Source: Hydrogenophaga sp. IBVHS2
Lineage (GTDB): Bacteria; Pseudomonadota; Gammaproteobacteria; Burkholderiales; Burkholderiaceae_C
DNA: 64,000 bases
NCBI RefSeq assembly: GCF_002127215.1
Contig: NZ_NFUT01000002.1
Coordinates: 434,001 to 498,000 of the forward strand
Reading direction: 5' to 3'
Each line of letters opens with the position of its first letter. The first letter of the stretch is position 1. A program made the position numbers and the translations under genes. Below the pieces are notes generated by a model, which saw only the letters and a program-made list of their open reading frames with translations, made no database searches and was not told where the DNA came from. Shown piece after piece: positions 58,430 through 64,000 of this stretch.

Positions 58430-59840
58430 GGCGGGGCCCTGTCATGGCCTCGGGCTGCACCCAGGCGTCGAACTGTTCGGGCGAGACCAGCGCACAGGCC
58501 AGCGCCGCCTCACGCAGGCTGCTGCCGTCGGCCTGGGCGCGCTGCGCCACCCGCACCGCGTTGTCGTGGCCGATGTGCGGCACCAGCGCCGTGACTAGCA
58601 TGAGGCTGTTCGCCAGATGCTCGGCCATGCGGCGCGGCTGCGGCTCGATGCAGCGCACGCCATGCTGCTCGAAGCAGCGCAGGGCGCCGGCCAGCAGGCG
58701 CTGGCTGTGCAGCAGGTTGCGCGCCATCAACGGCAGCGCGGTGTTGAGCTGGAAGTTGCCCAGCGTGCCGGCCCAGCCCATGGCCACATCGTTGCCCATG
58801 ACCTGCGCGGCCACCATGATCAGCGACTCGCACTGGCTGGGGTTGACCTTGCCCGGCATGATGGAACTGCCCGGCTCGTTGGCCGGCAGCGCCAGCTCGC
58901 CCAGGCCGCAGCGTGGGCCGCTGGCCAGCCAGCGCAGGTCGTTGGCGATCTTCATCAGGACCACGGCCAGGGTGCGCAGCCCGCCGTGGGCCGCCACCAG
59001 CGCATCGTGAGCCGACTGCGCCGCAAACGGATTGGCCGCCCGCACCAGCGGCAGCCCGGTGGCCTGCGCCAGCGCGGCCACCATGTGCTCGGCCAGCAAG
59101 GGGTGGGCATTGAGGCCGGTGCCCACCGCCGTGCCGCCGATGGCCAGCTCGTGCACCGGCACCAGCAGACCAAGCCAGCCCTGCTGCGCCTGCGCCAGCT
59201 GGTGCGACCAGGCCGACACCTCCTGCCCCAGGGTGACCGGCACCGCATCCTGCAGGTGGGTGCGCCCGACCTTGGTCAGGTCGGCCCATTGCAGGCCCTG
59301 CGCATCCAGCGTGTGGCGCAGCCCCTCCAGCGCAGGCACCAGCTCGTCGCGGCTGGTCAGCAGCACCGCCAGGTGCAGTGCGGTGGGCATGACATCGTTG
59401 GACGACTGTCCCAGATTGACCTGGTCATGGGGGTGTACGGTGCGGGCCAGCCCCCGGCCACCCCCCAGCAGTTCGGAGGCGCGGTTGGCCAGCACCTCGT
59501 TCATGTTCATGTGGGTCTGGGTGCCCGACCCGCTCTGCCAGAGGGAGAGCGGGAAGGCCCGCGGATGGTCGCCGGCCAGCACCTCTTCGGCGGCCCTGGC
59601 GATGGCGTCGGCCTGGAGCGCATCGAGCATGCCCAGCGAGGCATTGACCCGGGCGGCAGTGCCCTTGACCAGCGCCAGCGCCCGGATCACCGGCAGCGGC
59701 ATGCCCTCGCCCACCGCCGGGAAGTGCTGCAGGGCGCGCTGGGTCTGCGCGCCCCACAGGGCGTGCGGGTCCACCGCCATGTCGCCCATGGCGTCGCGCT
59801 CCAGGCGCGACGCCATGGGAACCGAGGTAGGCACTCTCAT
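58416..59840 (-). CDS. fumC: Fumarate hydratase class II
   Basis: A 474-residue iron-free fumarase of the aspartase/fumarase superfamily, which hydrates fumarate to L-malate in the TCA cycle. It has VDPHALWGAQTQRALQHFP, LWQSGSGTQTHMNMNEVLANRASE, HPHDQVNLGQSSNDVMPTALH, GRTHLQDAVPVTLGQE and the signature loop GSSIMPGKVNPSQCE. ATG 59840 overlaps the stop of the glycine-zipper gene (ATGA). It is odd to find a TCA enzyme inside a string of small envelope proteins; class II fumarases are often used under oxidative or iron-limited conditions, which may explain it. Confidence 0.95.
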   Translation of the reverse strand: MRVPTSVPMASRLERDAMGDMAVDPHALWGAQTQRALQHFPAVGEGMPLPVIRALALVKGTAARVNASLGMLDALQADAIARAAEEVLAGDHPRAFPLSLWQSGSGTQTHMNMNEVLANRASELLGGGRGLARTVHPHDQVNLGQSSNDVMPTALHLAVLLTSRDELVPALEGLRHTLDAQGLQWADLTKVGRTHLQDAVPVTLGQEVSAWSHQLAQAQQGWLGLLVPVHELAIGGTAVGTGLNAHPLLAEHMVAALAQATGLPLVRAANPFAAQSAHDALVAAHGGLRTLAVVLMKIANDLRWLASGPRCGLGELALPANEPGSSIMPGKVNPSQCESLIMVAAQVMGNDVAMGWAGTLGNFQLNTALPLMARNLLHSQRLLAGALRCFEQHGVRCIEPQPRRMAEHLANSLMLVTALVPHIGHDNAVRVAQRAQADGSSLREAALACALVSPEQFDAWVQPEAMTGPRHDPH

Positions 59841-60085
59841 TTCTTGTCGGGCTCGACCTGGTTGCCGATGACCCCGCCAATGGCGGCGCCCCCCACGGTG
59901 CCCATAGCGCTGCCACCCGACAGCACTGCGCCCCCCACCGCACCCACGCCGGCACCGATGGCCGTGTTCTTCTCGCGGGGCGTCATGCCCGCGCAGCCTC
60001 CCTGCAGCGCCAGTCCGACGATGCTGGCCGACCACAACGCTGCGGTGCGTGCACGCCGCACGGCAGGACGCGGGCGCGGGTTCAT
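59837..60085 (-). CDS. Small glycine-zipper lipoprotein
   Basis: An 82-residue protein with an N-terminal signal ending in a lipobox-like LALQGGC, then a glycine-zipper segment (AIGAGVGAVGGAVLSGGSAMGTVGGAAIGGVIGNQ) of the OsmB / Rick_17kDa type and a short charged tail VEPDKK. Relatives are osmotically or stress-induced outer-membrane lipoproteins. It is coupled at both ends (ATGA with the PRC-barrel gene before it and with fumC after it), which fixes its start and end. Confidence 0.85.
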   Translation of the reverse strand: MNPRPRPAVRRARTAALWSASIVGLALQGGCAGMTPREKNTAIGAGVGAVGGAVLSGGSAMGTVGGAAIGGVIGNQVEPDKK

Positions 60086-60510
60086 GACGCGCTCCGGGGC
60101 GACTGGTCGTACCCGCGGGTCTGGCCATAGAACTCGTGGATGCCCTTGGCCCAGCCGGCATCGGCCATGTCGGGCCAGTGGTTCTTGTCGAAACCGGTGG
60201 CTTGGCTCAGGCGCTCCTTCTCGACATCGAGCACGAAGCACTTGCGCACCGGGTCCAGCTTCAGCGCGGCCCACGGCACGACGAACAGCTTCTCGCCCAT
60301 GCCCATGAAGCCGCCGAACGAGACGACACCGTAGGCCACCTGGCCGGTGTGCATGTCGAGCATGATTTCCTTGATGTCGCCCAGGCTCTCGCCACGGCGG
60401 TTGACCACATCGTTGCCGTGCAAGGTGTGGGCCCCCATCAGCTGCGGGCCGGGGCCGCCGGTCTGGTGGGCGGAGTACATCCCGTAGGTGTCCTGTTCCT
60501 GGTAGTTCAT
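60082..60510 (-). CDS. PRC-barrel domain protein
   Basis: A 142-residue soluble protein with a PRC-barrel domain (about 30-105): MGAHTLHGNDVVNRRGESLGDIKEIMLDMHTGQVAYGVVSFGGFMGMGEKLFVVPWAALKLD. Such stand-alone PRC proteins are common stress-linked proteins in betaproteobacteria. It starts a coupled minus-strand set PRC barrel, glycine zipper, fumC, transglutaminase. Its promoter region is shared with the divergent BON gene and contains one copy of the 18-bp motif. Confidence 0.88.
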   Translation of the reverse strand: MNYQEQDTYGMYSAHQTGGPGPQLMGAHTLHGNDVVNRRGESLGDIKEIMLDMHTGQVAYGVVSFGGFMGMGEKLFVVPWAALKLDPVRKCFVLDVEKERLSQATGFDKNHWPDMADAGWAKGIHEFYGQTRGYDQSPRSAS

Positions 60511-60605
60511 GTGAAGTCCTTCTTCGGTACCAGCGGAGTCCCGAACGGTACGGGTTGCGCCATTCGGTGCTGGAGATGCAGCCTGAGGCCTGGCGGCCGC
60601 CAGAT

Positions 60606-60623
60606 CGGTGCGCTGGCGCACAG
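60606..60623. promoter_or_regulatory. 18-bp dyad between the PRC-barrel and BON genes
   Basis: CGGTGCGCTGGCGCACAG is the most symmetric copy of the GTGCG-NTGS-CNNAC motif; its core GTGCGC-TG-GCGCAC is a perfect inverted repeat. It lies 96 bp from the PRC-barrel start and 87 bp from the BON gene start, in the middle of the divergent promoter. Confidence 0.62.
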
Positions 60624-60709
60624 ACGCGGACGACATCGCCTTGCACAGTGGCTCCCCCGCCTTCATTCCGCGGCCCCTGGCAGCCCGCCCTACCTTCCGA
60701 AAGAACCCG

Positions 60710-61024
60710 ATGAAACACCGACACCTGCCCGCCGCCCTGGTGCTGGCCCTGGCCGCGCTGACCGGCCTGAGCGCCTGCCAGTCCACGCCCACGCAAGAGA
60801 GCACCGGCCAGTACATGGACGACACCGCCATCACCACCAAGGTGAAGGCCGCCATCTTCAACGAGCCCTCCCTGAAGTCCGCCGAGATCAATGTCGAGAC
60901 CTTCAAGGGTGTGGTGCAGCTCAGCGGCTTTGTCGGCTCGCAGACCGACATCAACATGGCCCTGCGCGTGGCCCAGGGCGTGGCCGGCGTGCGCTCGGTG
61001 CGCAACGACATGCGGCTGAAGTGA
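60710..61024 (+). CDS. BON-domain lipoprotein
   Basis: A 104-residue lipoprotein with the signal MKHRHLPAALVLALAALTG leading to a lipobox LSAC, followed by one BON domain (about 36-104: DDTAITTKVKAAIFNEPSLKSAEINVETFKGVVQLSGFVGSQTDI then ALRVAQGVAGVRSVRNDM). BON proteins such as OsmY bind membranes and are induced by osmotic or envelope stress. It is the first of a plus-strand group of small membrane proteins. Confidence 0.9.
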   Translation: MKHRHLPAALVLALAALTGLSACQSTPTQESTGQYMDDTAITTKVKAAIFNEPSLKSAEINVETFKGVVQLSGFVGSQTDINMALRVAQGVAGVRSVRNDMRLK

Positions 61025-61071
61025 TCGCGGCAGCTCCCCCCCACCTCCCACCCACTGAACCAGGACCCACC

Positions 61072-61440
61072 ATGAACCCCAGCCAACCCACCCCCGGCGA
61101 AGACCTCGCCAACCTGACCCGTTCGGGCAGCCAGCTCGCCGACCAGTCGCTGCAGCTGGGCCGGCGCGCCCTGCACAACGGTGCCGAGCAACTGGCACAG
61201 GCGGCCGACGATGCGCGTGCACAAGGCAGCAGCGCGCTGCGCCACCTGGTCGACGGCACCGAAGACATGGCCCAGCAGGGCTGGAACTCGGTGCGCAACC
61301 GCTCGCTGCAGGCGCGCGATGCCACCACCCACTATGTGCAGGCGCATCCGGTGGCCTCGGTGCTGATGGCCGCGGCCGCCGGCGCGGCACTGGTCGGTCT
61401 GGCCGCGCTGTTCAGCCGTCACCCCGGAGCCGGACGTTGA
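61072..61440 (+). CDS. DUF883 (ElaB/YqjD-like) membrane protein
   Basis: A 122-residue protein with a long amphipathic helix (LADQSLQLGRRALHNGAEQLAQAADDARAQGSS) and a single C-terminal membrane segment (VASVLMAAAAGAALVGLAAL), the layout of ElaB/YqjD proteins that tether to the inner membrane and in E. coli bind ribosomes in stationary phase. The stop overlaps the TTG start of the next gene, giving the same gene order as E. coli yqjD-yqjE-yqjK. Confidence 0.82.
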   Translation: MNPSQPTPGEDLANLTRSGSQLADQSLQLGRRALHNGAEQLAQAADDARAQGSSALRHLVDGTEDMAQQGWNSVRNRSLQARDATTHYVQAHPVASVLMAAAAGAALVGLAALFSRHPGAGR

Positions 61441-61802
61441 TCCACCCGGCCCTGCAACTGGCACTGCGGCACCCGGAGCTGCTGGCCGAACACGGATCGG
61501 CCTACGCCGCCCTGCTGGCCGCCGGGCTTTCGCAGGACGGGCAGCGCCTCAGGCGCCAGCTGCTGTGCCAGGTCACCGCGCTGGCCCTGCTGGCGGTGGG
61601 TGGCGTGCTCGCCGGCGTGGCGGTGATGCTCTGGTCGACACAGACCTGGGTCTGGCTGCTGGTGCCGGCGGTACCGCTGCTGGGTGCCGGTCTGCTCTGG
61701 CTCGCACAGGGGCGGACCGCGCCGGGCAACACACTGACCGAACTGGGCCGTCAGCTGACCCTGGATGCCGAATGGCTGCGCCACGCGGGACAGCGCCCAT
61801 GA
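61437..61802 (+). CDS. YqjE-like (phage holin family type) membrane protein
   Basis: A 121-residue protein with two adjacent membrane segments (about 44-66, ALALLAVGGVLAGVAVMLW, and 70-90, VWLLVPAVPLLGAGLLWL) flanked by charged ends. It resembles YqjE / holin-family-III proteins, which follow yqjD in many Proteobacteria. The start is TTG at 61437 inside the previous stop (TTGA), so translation is coupled. Function unknown. Confidence 0.75.
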   Translation: MIHPALQLALRHPELLAEHGSAYAALLAAGLSQDGQRLRRQLLCQVTALALLAVGGVLAGVAVMLWSTQTWVWLLVPAVPLLGAGLLWLAQGRTAPGNTLTELGRQLTLDAEWLRHAGQRP

Positions 61803-62110
61803 GTCCGTGGCCCACTGCCCTTGAACGGCTGCAGCACAGCCGCGTGCAGTGGCTGCGCACGCTGGACCAGGACACCCGCAGCCGATCGGGTGGCGCACCG
61901 GGCGCGCTGGGCAGCCTGTTCCAAGGCCTAGGGTCTGCACCCTGGCAACCCTGGCTGTCAGCGGTCTCGGCCTTGTGGCTGGCCTGGCAGCGGCACCGGG
62001 CTGCACCGCCTGCCGTGGCGACCAGCCGCAGGCGCTGGCCATCGGCGGGTGTGGTCGGTGCCGTCCTGATCACCGCCCTGGTGGCGGCCCTTTGGTGGCG
62101 CAGCCGCTGA
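61799..62110 (+). CDS. Small membrane protein, YqjK position
   Basis: A 103-residue protein with a basic, tryptophan-containing N-terminal half and one clear membrane segment near the C-terminus (AGVVGAVLITALVAALWW), with a weaker one before it (PWLSAVSALWLAWQ). Sequence alone does not give a family. Its position after the YqjD- and YqjE-like genes, with an ATGA overlap, matches yqjK. Function unknown. Confidence 0.65.
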   Translation: MSPWPTALERLQHSRVQWLRTLDQDTRSRSGGAPGALGSLFQGLGSAPWQPWLSAVSALWLAWQRHRAAPPAVATSRRRWPSAGVVGAVLITALVAALWWRSR

Positions 62111-62153
62111 AGCACCGAATCGCAGTGACATGGACCCCCTGAAGGAACCTCAC

Positions 62154-62297
62154 ATGCTCTACACGTTTGCACTCGTTCTGGTGGTGCTCTGGCTGCTCGG
62201 CCTGGTCACCTCCACCACCATGGGCGGCATGATCCATCTGCTGCTGATGGTGGCCATCGTGGTGGTACTGCTGCGGGTGATCCGCGGCAACCTCTGA
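62154..62297 (+). CDS. Lmo0937-family small membrane protein
   Basis: A 47-residue protein almost entirely made of two membrane segments: MLYTFALVLVVLWLLGLVT and MIHLLLMVAIVVVLLRVI, joined by STTMGG. This is the pattern of the lmo0937 family, widespread short proteins of unknown role, often next to stress genes. AAGGA precedes ATG 62154 at the proper distance. The short length makes it easy to miss in automatic annotation. Confidence 0.85.
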   Translation: MLYTFALVLVVLWLLGLVTSTTMGGMIHLLLMVAIVVVLLRVIRGNL

Positions 62298-62311
62298 GGC
62301 TGACGCCTCAG
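62294..62311. terminator. Hairpin between convergent gene ends
   Basis: CTGAGGC-TGAC-GCCTCAG forms a perfect 7-bp stem with a 4-nt loop. It contains the stop codons of both convergent genes (62295-62297 and 62308-62310). It has no T run, so any terminator role would be weak or rho-assisted. Confidence 0.4.
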
Positions 62312-62901
62312 TCGACCGGCGGGGCCATCAGCGCCACCAGAAAACCATCGCCGGTGGCGTTGCGTTCGGCCGTGGCGAACAGCAGCCCGGCCATGCCGGA
62401 CTGAGGCTTGAACTGCAGCGTGCGGGTTCGGGGCGGTGCGCCCGCAGTGGCCAGCACCAGCAACCGGTGCAGCTGCTCGCGCCCGGCCTCGGTCAGCAGG
62501 CCGACCAGCAGCACATCCTCCAGGGATCCGGGCGGCAGGCCCAGCAGGCCTGGTGCGGCGTGGTTGAAGCCACGCACCACGCCTGCGTCGTCGAGCAGCA
62601 GGCAGCCCACCGGGGCCTTGTCGAACAGGATGACCTGCTGCCGCAGCTCCTCCTCCAGCGCCCGCTGAGTCCTCACCATCTCCTCGTGCTGCAGGTCCAG
62701 CTCCACCTGGTGCACCTGCAGCTCGTGCAGCAGCGCCAGGGCCTCGGGTGCAGTGCCCTGGTCCAGCGCCAGTCGGCACAGCACGCGCAAGGCGTCCGAT
62801 GCGTCGTAGCGGCCAGCTTCGGGCACACGGCCCTCATCCAGCAGTACCTGCGCACGCCTGCGCAGTCCTGGCAAGTTGTAGGCGATGTCGTTGGGATGCA
62901 T
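62308..62901 (-). CDS. PAS-domain signalling protein
   Basis: A 197-residue soluble protein. An N-terminal helical part with a coiled coil (ALLHELQVHQVELDLQHEEMVRTQRALEEELRQQ) precedes one PAS domain (about 92-190: FDKAPVGCLLLDDAGVVRGFNHAAPGLLGL). There is no kinase, GGDEF or HTH output, so it probably modulates the protein encoded 30 bp upstream. The HELQVHQVELDLQ stretch is typical of PAS proteins that accompany CheB/CheR fusions. Confidence 0.82.
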   Translation of the reverse strand: MHPNDIAYNLPGLRRRAQVLLDEGRVPEAGRYDASDALRVLCRLALDQGTAPEALALLHELQVHQVELDLQHEEMVRTQRALEEELRQQVILFDKAPVGCLLLDDAGVVRGFNHAAPGLLGLPPGSLEDVLLVGLLTEAGREQLHRLLVLATAGAPPRTRTLQFKPQSGMAGLLFATAERNATGDGFLVALMAPPVD

Positions 62902-62931
62902 GCGCAGACCTCCTGTTGAGTCCTGCCGGTG

Positions 62932-64000
62932 TCAGCCCTGGCGCAAGCGCGATTCGAGCTCCTTGGCCGCGGTGATGTCGATGAACGTGATCACCACGCC
63001 CTGGATCAAATCGGCCAGGGTCCGGTACGGCTTGATTCTCACCATATACCAATGCCCGTCGCTGGTGGTGATTTCCTTTTCGGTGAAGGTCAATGTGCGC
63101 AGGGTCTGGCGCGCGTCGGCGTCGAGTTCGGGATAGTTCAGGGTGGTCGCCAGATCGCTCAGAGGGCGTCCGATGTCGCTCTCGCGCAGATGGATCAGGC
63201 GGGTGACCGGCTCGGTGAAGCGGCGCACCTGCAGGTCGTTGTCCAGGAACAGGGTGGCGATGTCGGTGCTGTTGAGCAGGTTCTGCATGTCGCTGTGGGC
63301 CAGCGCCAGATCATCCAGCTTGGTCTGCAGTTCCTGATTGAGGGTCTGCAGTTCCTCGTTCATGGACTGCGACTCTTCCTTCGAGGTGGTTAGCTCCTCG
63401 TTGGCCGACTGCAGCTCTTCGTTGGTGGATTGCAGGGCCTCGTTGGCGGCCTGCAGTTCCTCGGCCGAAGCCAGCATCTCGCGCCGCAGCGCCGCCATCT
63501 CGTCCTTGCAGCACAGCAGCTCAGCCCGCAGGGCCTCGTCGGTGGCATCGCGGCCGGCGGCGACCGGCCGGTCGGGCGACAGGGGCAGGGCCGGCCGGAA
63601 CGCGACGATGAACAGACCGGCCTGCGGTGCCGGTGCCACCGTCACGCCCACAGCGGTGTCGGCGCCGCCCGGGTCCAGCGGCAGGTCGGGCAGCTGAACC
63701 GCCCGGCTCTCGACACGGGCCTGGCGCAGCGCCACCGCCACCGGCGTGCGGATGCCGGGTCGGGCCATGACATGGATGTTCCAGTTGGCCTTGCCGGCCG
63801 CCGGCTCCAGGTACGCGCCCACGCTGCCATGCACATAGAGCACATCCCCTTGTTCATTGACGAGCACCGCAGCGGGCGCGAAAGCCTGGAGCAGTGCCTG
63901 CTCGGCCAGGGTCTGCAGGCTGGTCGACGACGGAGATGATGCTGACAAGGGCAAGTCCTCGGTGTGGGTGGGATCGGCAGGCCGCGGACTGACTGGGAAG
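62932..64000 (-). CDS. CheB/CheR/PAS-type signalling protein, C-terminal part (5' end outside window)
   Basis: The frame stays open to the right edge of the window, so only the C-terminal 355 or so residues are seen. They match the end of methylesterase/methyltransferase (CheB-CheR) fusion proteins: a PAS-like domain (ALLQAFAPAAVLVNEQGDVLYVHGSVGAYLEP), then a long heptad coiled coil (EELQAANEALQSTNEELQSANEELTTSKEE), then a second PAS domain (about the last 120 residues; LNSTDIATLFLDNDLQVRRFTEPVTRLIHL). A TTG near 63954 could start a shorter protein, but the open frame beyond it and the domain order argue for a larger fusion. Confidence 0.82.
   Translation of the reverse strand, partial: FPVSPRPADPTHTEDLPLSASSPSSTSLQTLAEQALLQAFAPAAVLVNEQGDVLYVHGSVGAYLEPAAGKANWNIHVMARPGIRTPVAVALRQARVESRAVQLPDLPLDPGGADTAVGVTVAPAPQAGLFIVAFRPALPLSPDRPVAAGRDATDEALRAELLCCKDEMAALRREMLASAEELQAANEALQSTNEELQSANEELTTSKEESQSMNEELQTLNQELQTKLDDLALAHSDMQNLLNSTDIATLFLDNDLQVRRFTEPVTRLIHLRESDIGRPLSDLATTLNYPELDADARQTLRTLTFTEKEITTSDGHWYMVRIKPYRTLADLIQGVVITFIDITAAKELESRLRQG

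Noticed and set aside
1..64000. CRISPR arrays, insertion sequences, integrases, rRNA operons
   Set aside because: No spaced repeat array, transposase, integrase or rRNA segment is visible; the only tandem repeat is the 33-bp pair in eutC.

Overview
The window is about 64 kb of very GC-rich DNA (roughly 70% by eye) with dense, overlapping genes. It looks like a chromosomal segment of a betaproteobacterium, most likely order Burkholderiales and perhaps Comamonadaceae. The basis is the protein types (LysC beside tRNA-Ser(GCU), BMC-free ethanolamine lyase, HpnDE, DoxX/LysR pair, Csu-type pili, Rieske/VanB-like oxygenase) and the codon bias; no 16S rRNA is present, so the genus is inference. The first gene (lysC) and the last (a CheB/CheR/PAS-type protein) both run off the window.

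Layout. 1-0.9 kb: 3' end of lysC, tRNA-Ser and a terminator. 0.9-5.7 kb: an AraC-type regulator divergent from ethanolamine permease (eat) and the coenzyme-B12-dependent ethanolamine ammonia-lyase genes eutB-eutC. 5.8-9.8 kb: a compact archaic (Csu-type) chaperone-usher pilus operon: pilin, chaperone, usher, tip-like pilin. 9.9-13.1 kb: a NarL-type response regulator and its membrane kinase. 13.2-29 kb: housekeeping and transport genes (EamA, Hsp15, ferrochelatase, HAD hydrolase, GST, squalene genes hpnD-hpnE, DoxX/LysR, YVTN propeller, MFS) plus two more sensory units: a GAF/PAS kinase with a single-domain receiver, and a periplasmic binding protein fused by operon to a hybrid kinase. 29-38.4 kb: catabolic genes: an NTF2/flavin monooxygenase, a Rieske oxygenase plus VanB-type reductase plus GntR regulator operon with twin TGTATACA operators, and an M20 hydrolase / class II aldolase / lipoprotein operon. 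38.5-45.3 kb: a lower-GC stretch with a RavA-ViaA (MoxR ATPase / VWA) pair, a di-haem cytochrome, a GIY-YIG protein and orphan genes, probably acquired. 45.3-54.7 kb: a GlmM-type mutase divergent from a seven-gene, translationally coupled exopolysaccharide operon (GT2 synthase, beta-helix membrane protein, exported barrel-like enzyme, UDP-GlcNAc 2-epimerase, YaiO outer-membrane barrel, polytopic membrane protein, deacetylase-like protein). 54.8-57.6 kb: two Crp/Fnr-type regulators flanking an OmpA-like protein. 57.6-62.3 kb: transglutaminase, fumarase C and a group of small envelope/stress proteins (glycine zipper, PRC barrel, BON, DUF883/YqjD-like, YqjE-like, Lmo0937-like). 62.3-64 kb: two PAS-type signalling proteins.

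How it fits together. The most distinctive feature is the 45-61 kb region. An 18-bp imperfect palindrome (core GTGCG-NTGS-CNNAC) occurs twice in the glmM/GT2 divergent promoter, three times in the ompA/crp2 divergent promoter and once between the PRC-barrel and BON genes. This suggests that one regulator, plausibly one of the two local Crp/Fnr proteins, ties a YaiO-type exopolysaccharide system to envelope and stress proteins. That regulon is inference from sequence and needs testing.
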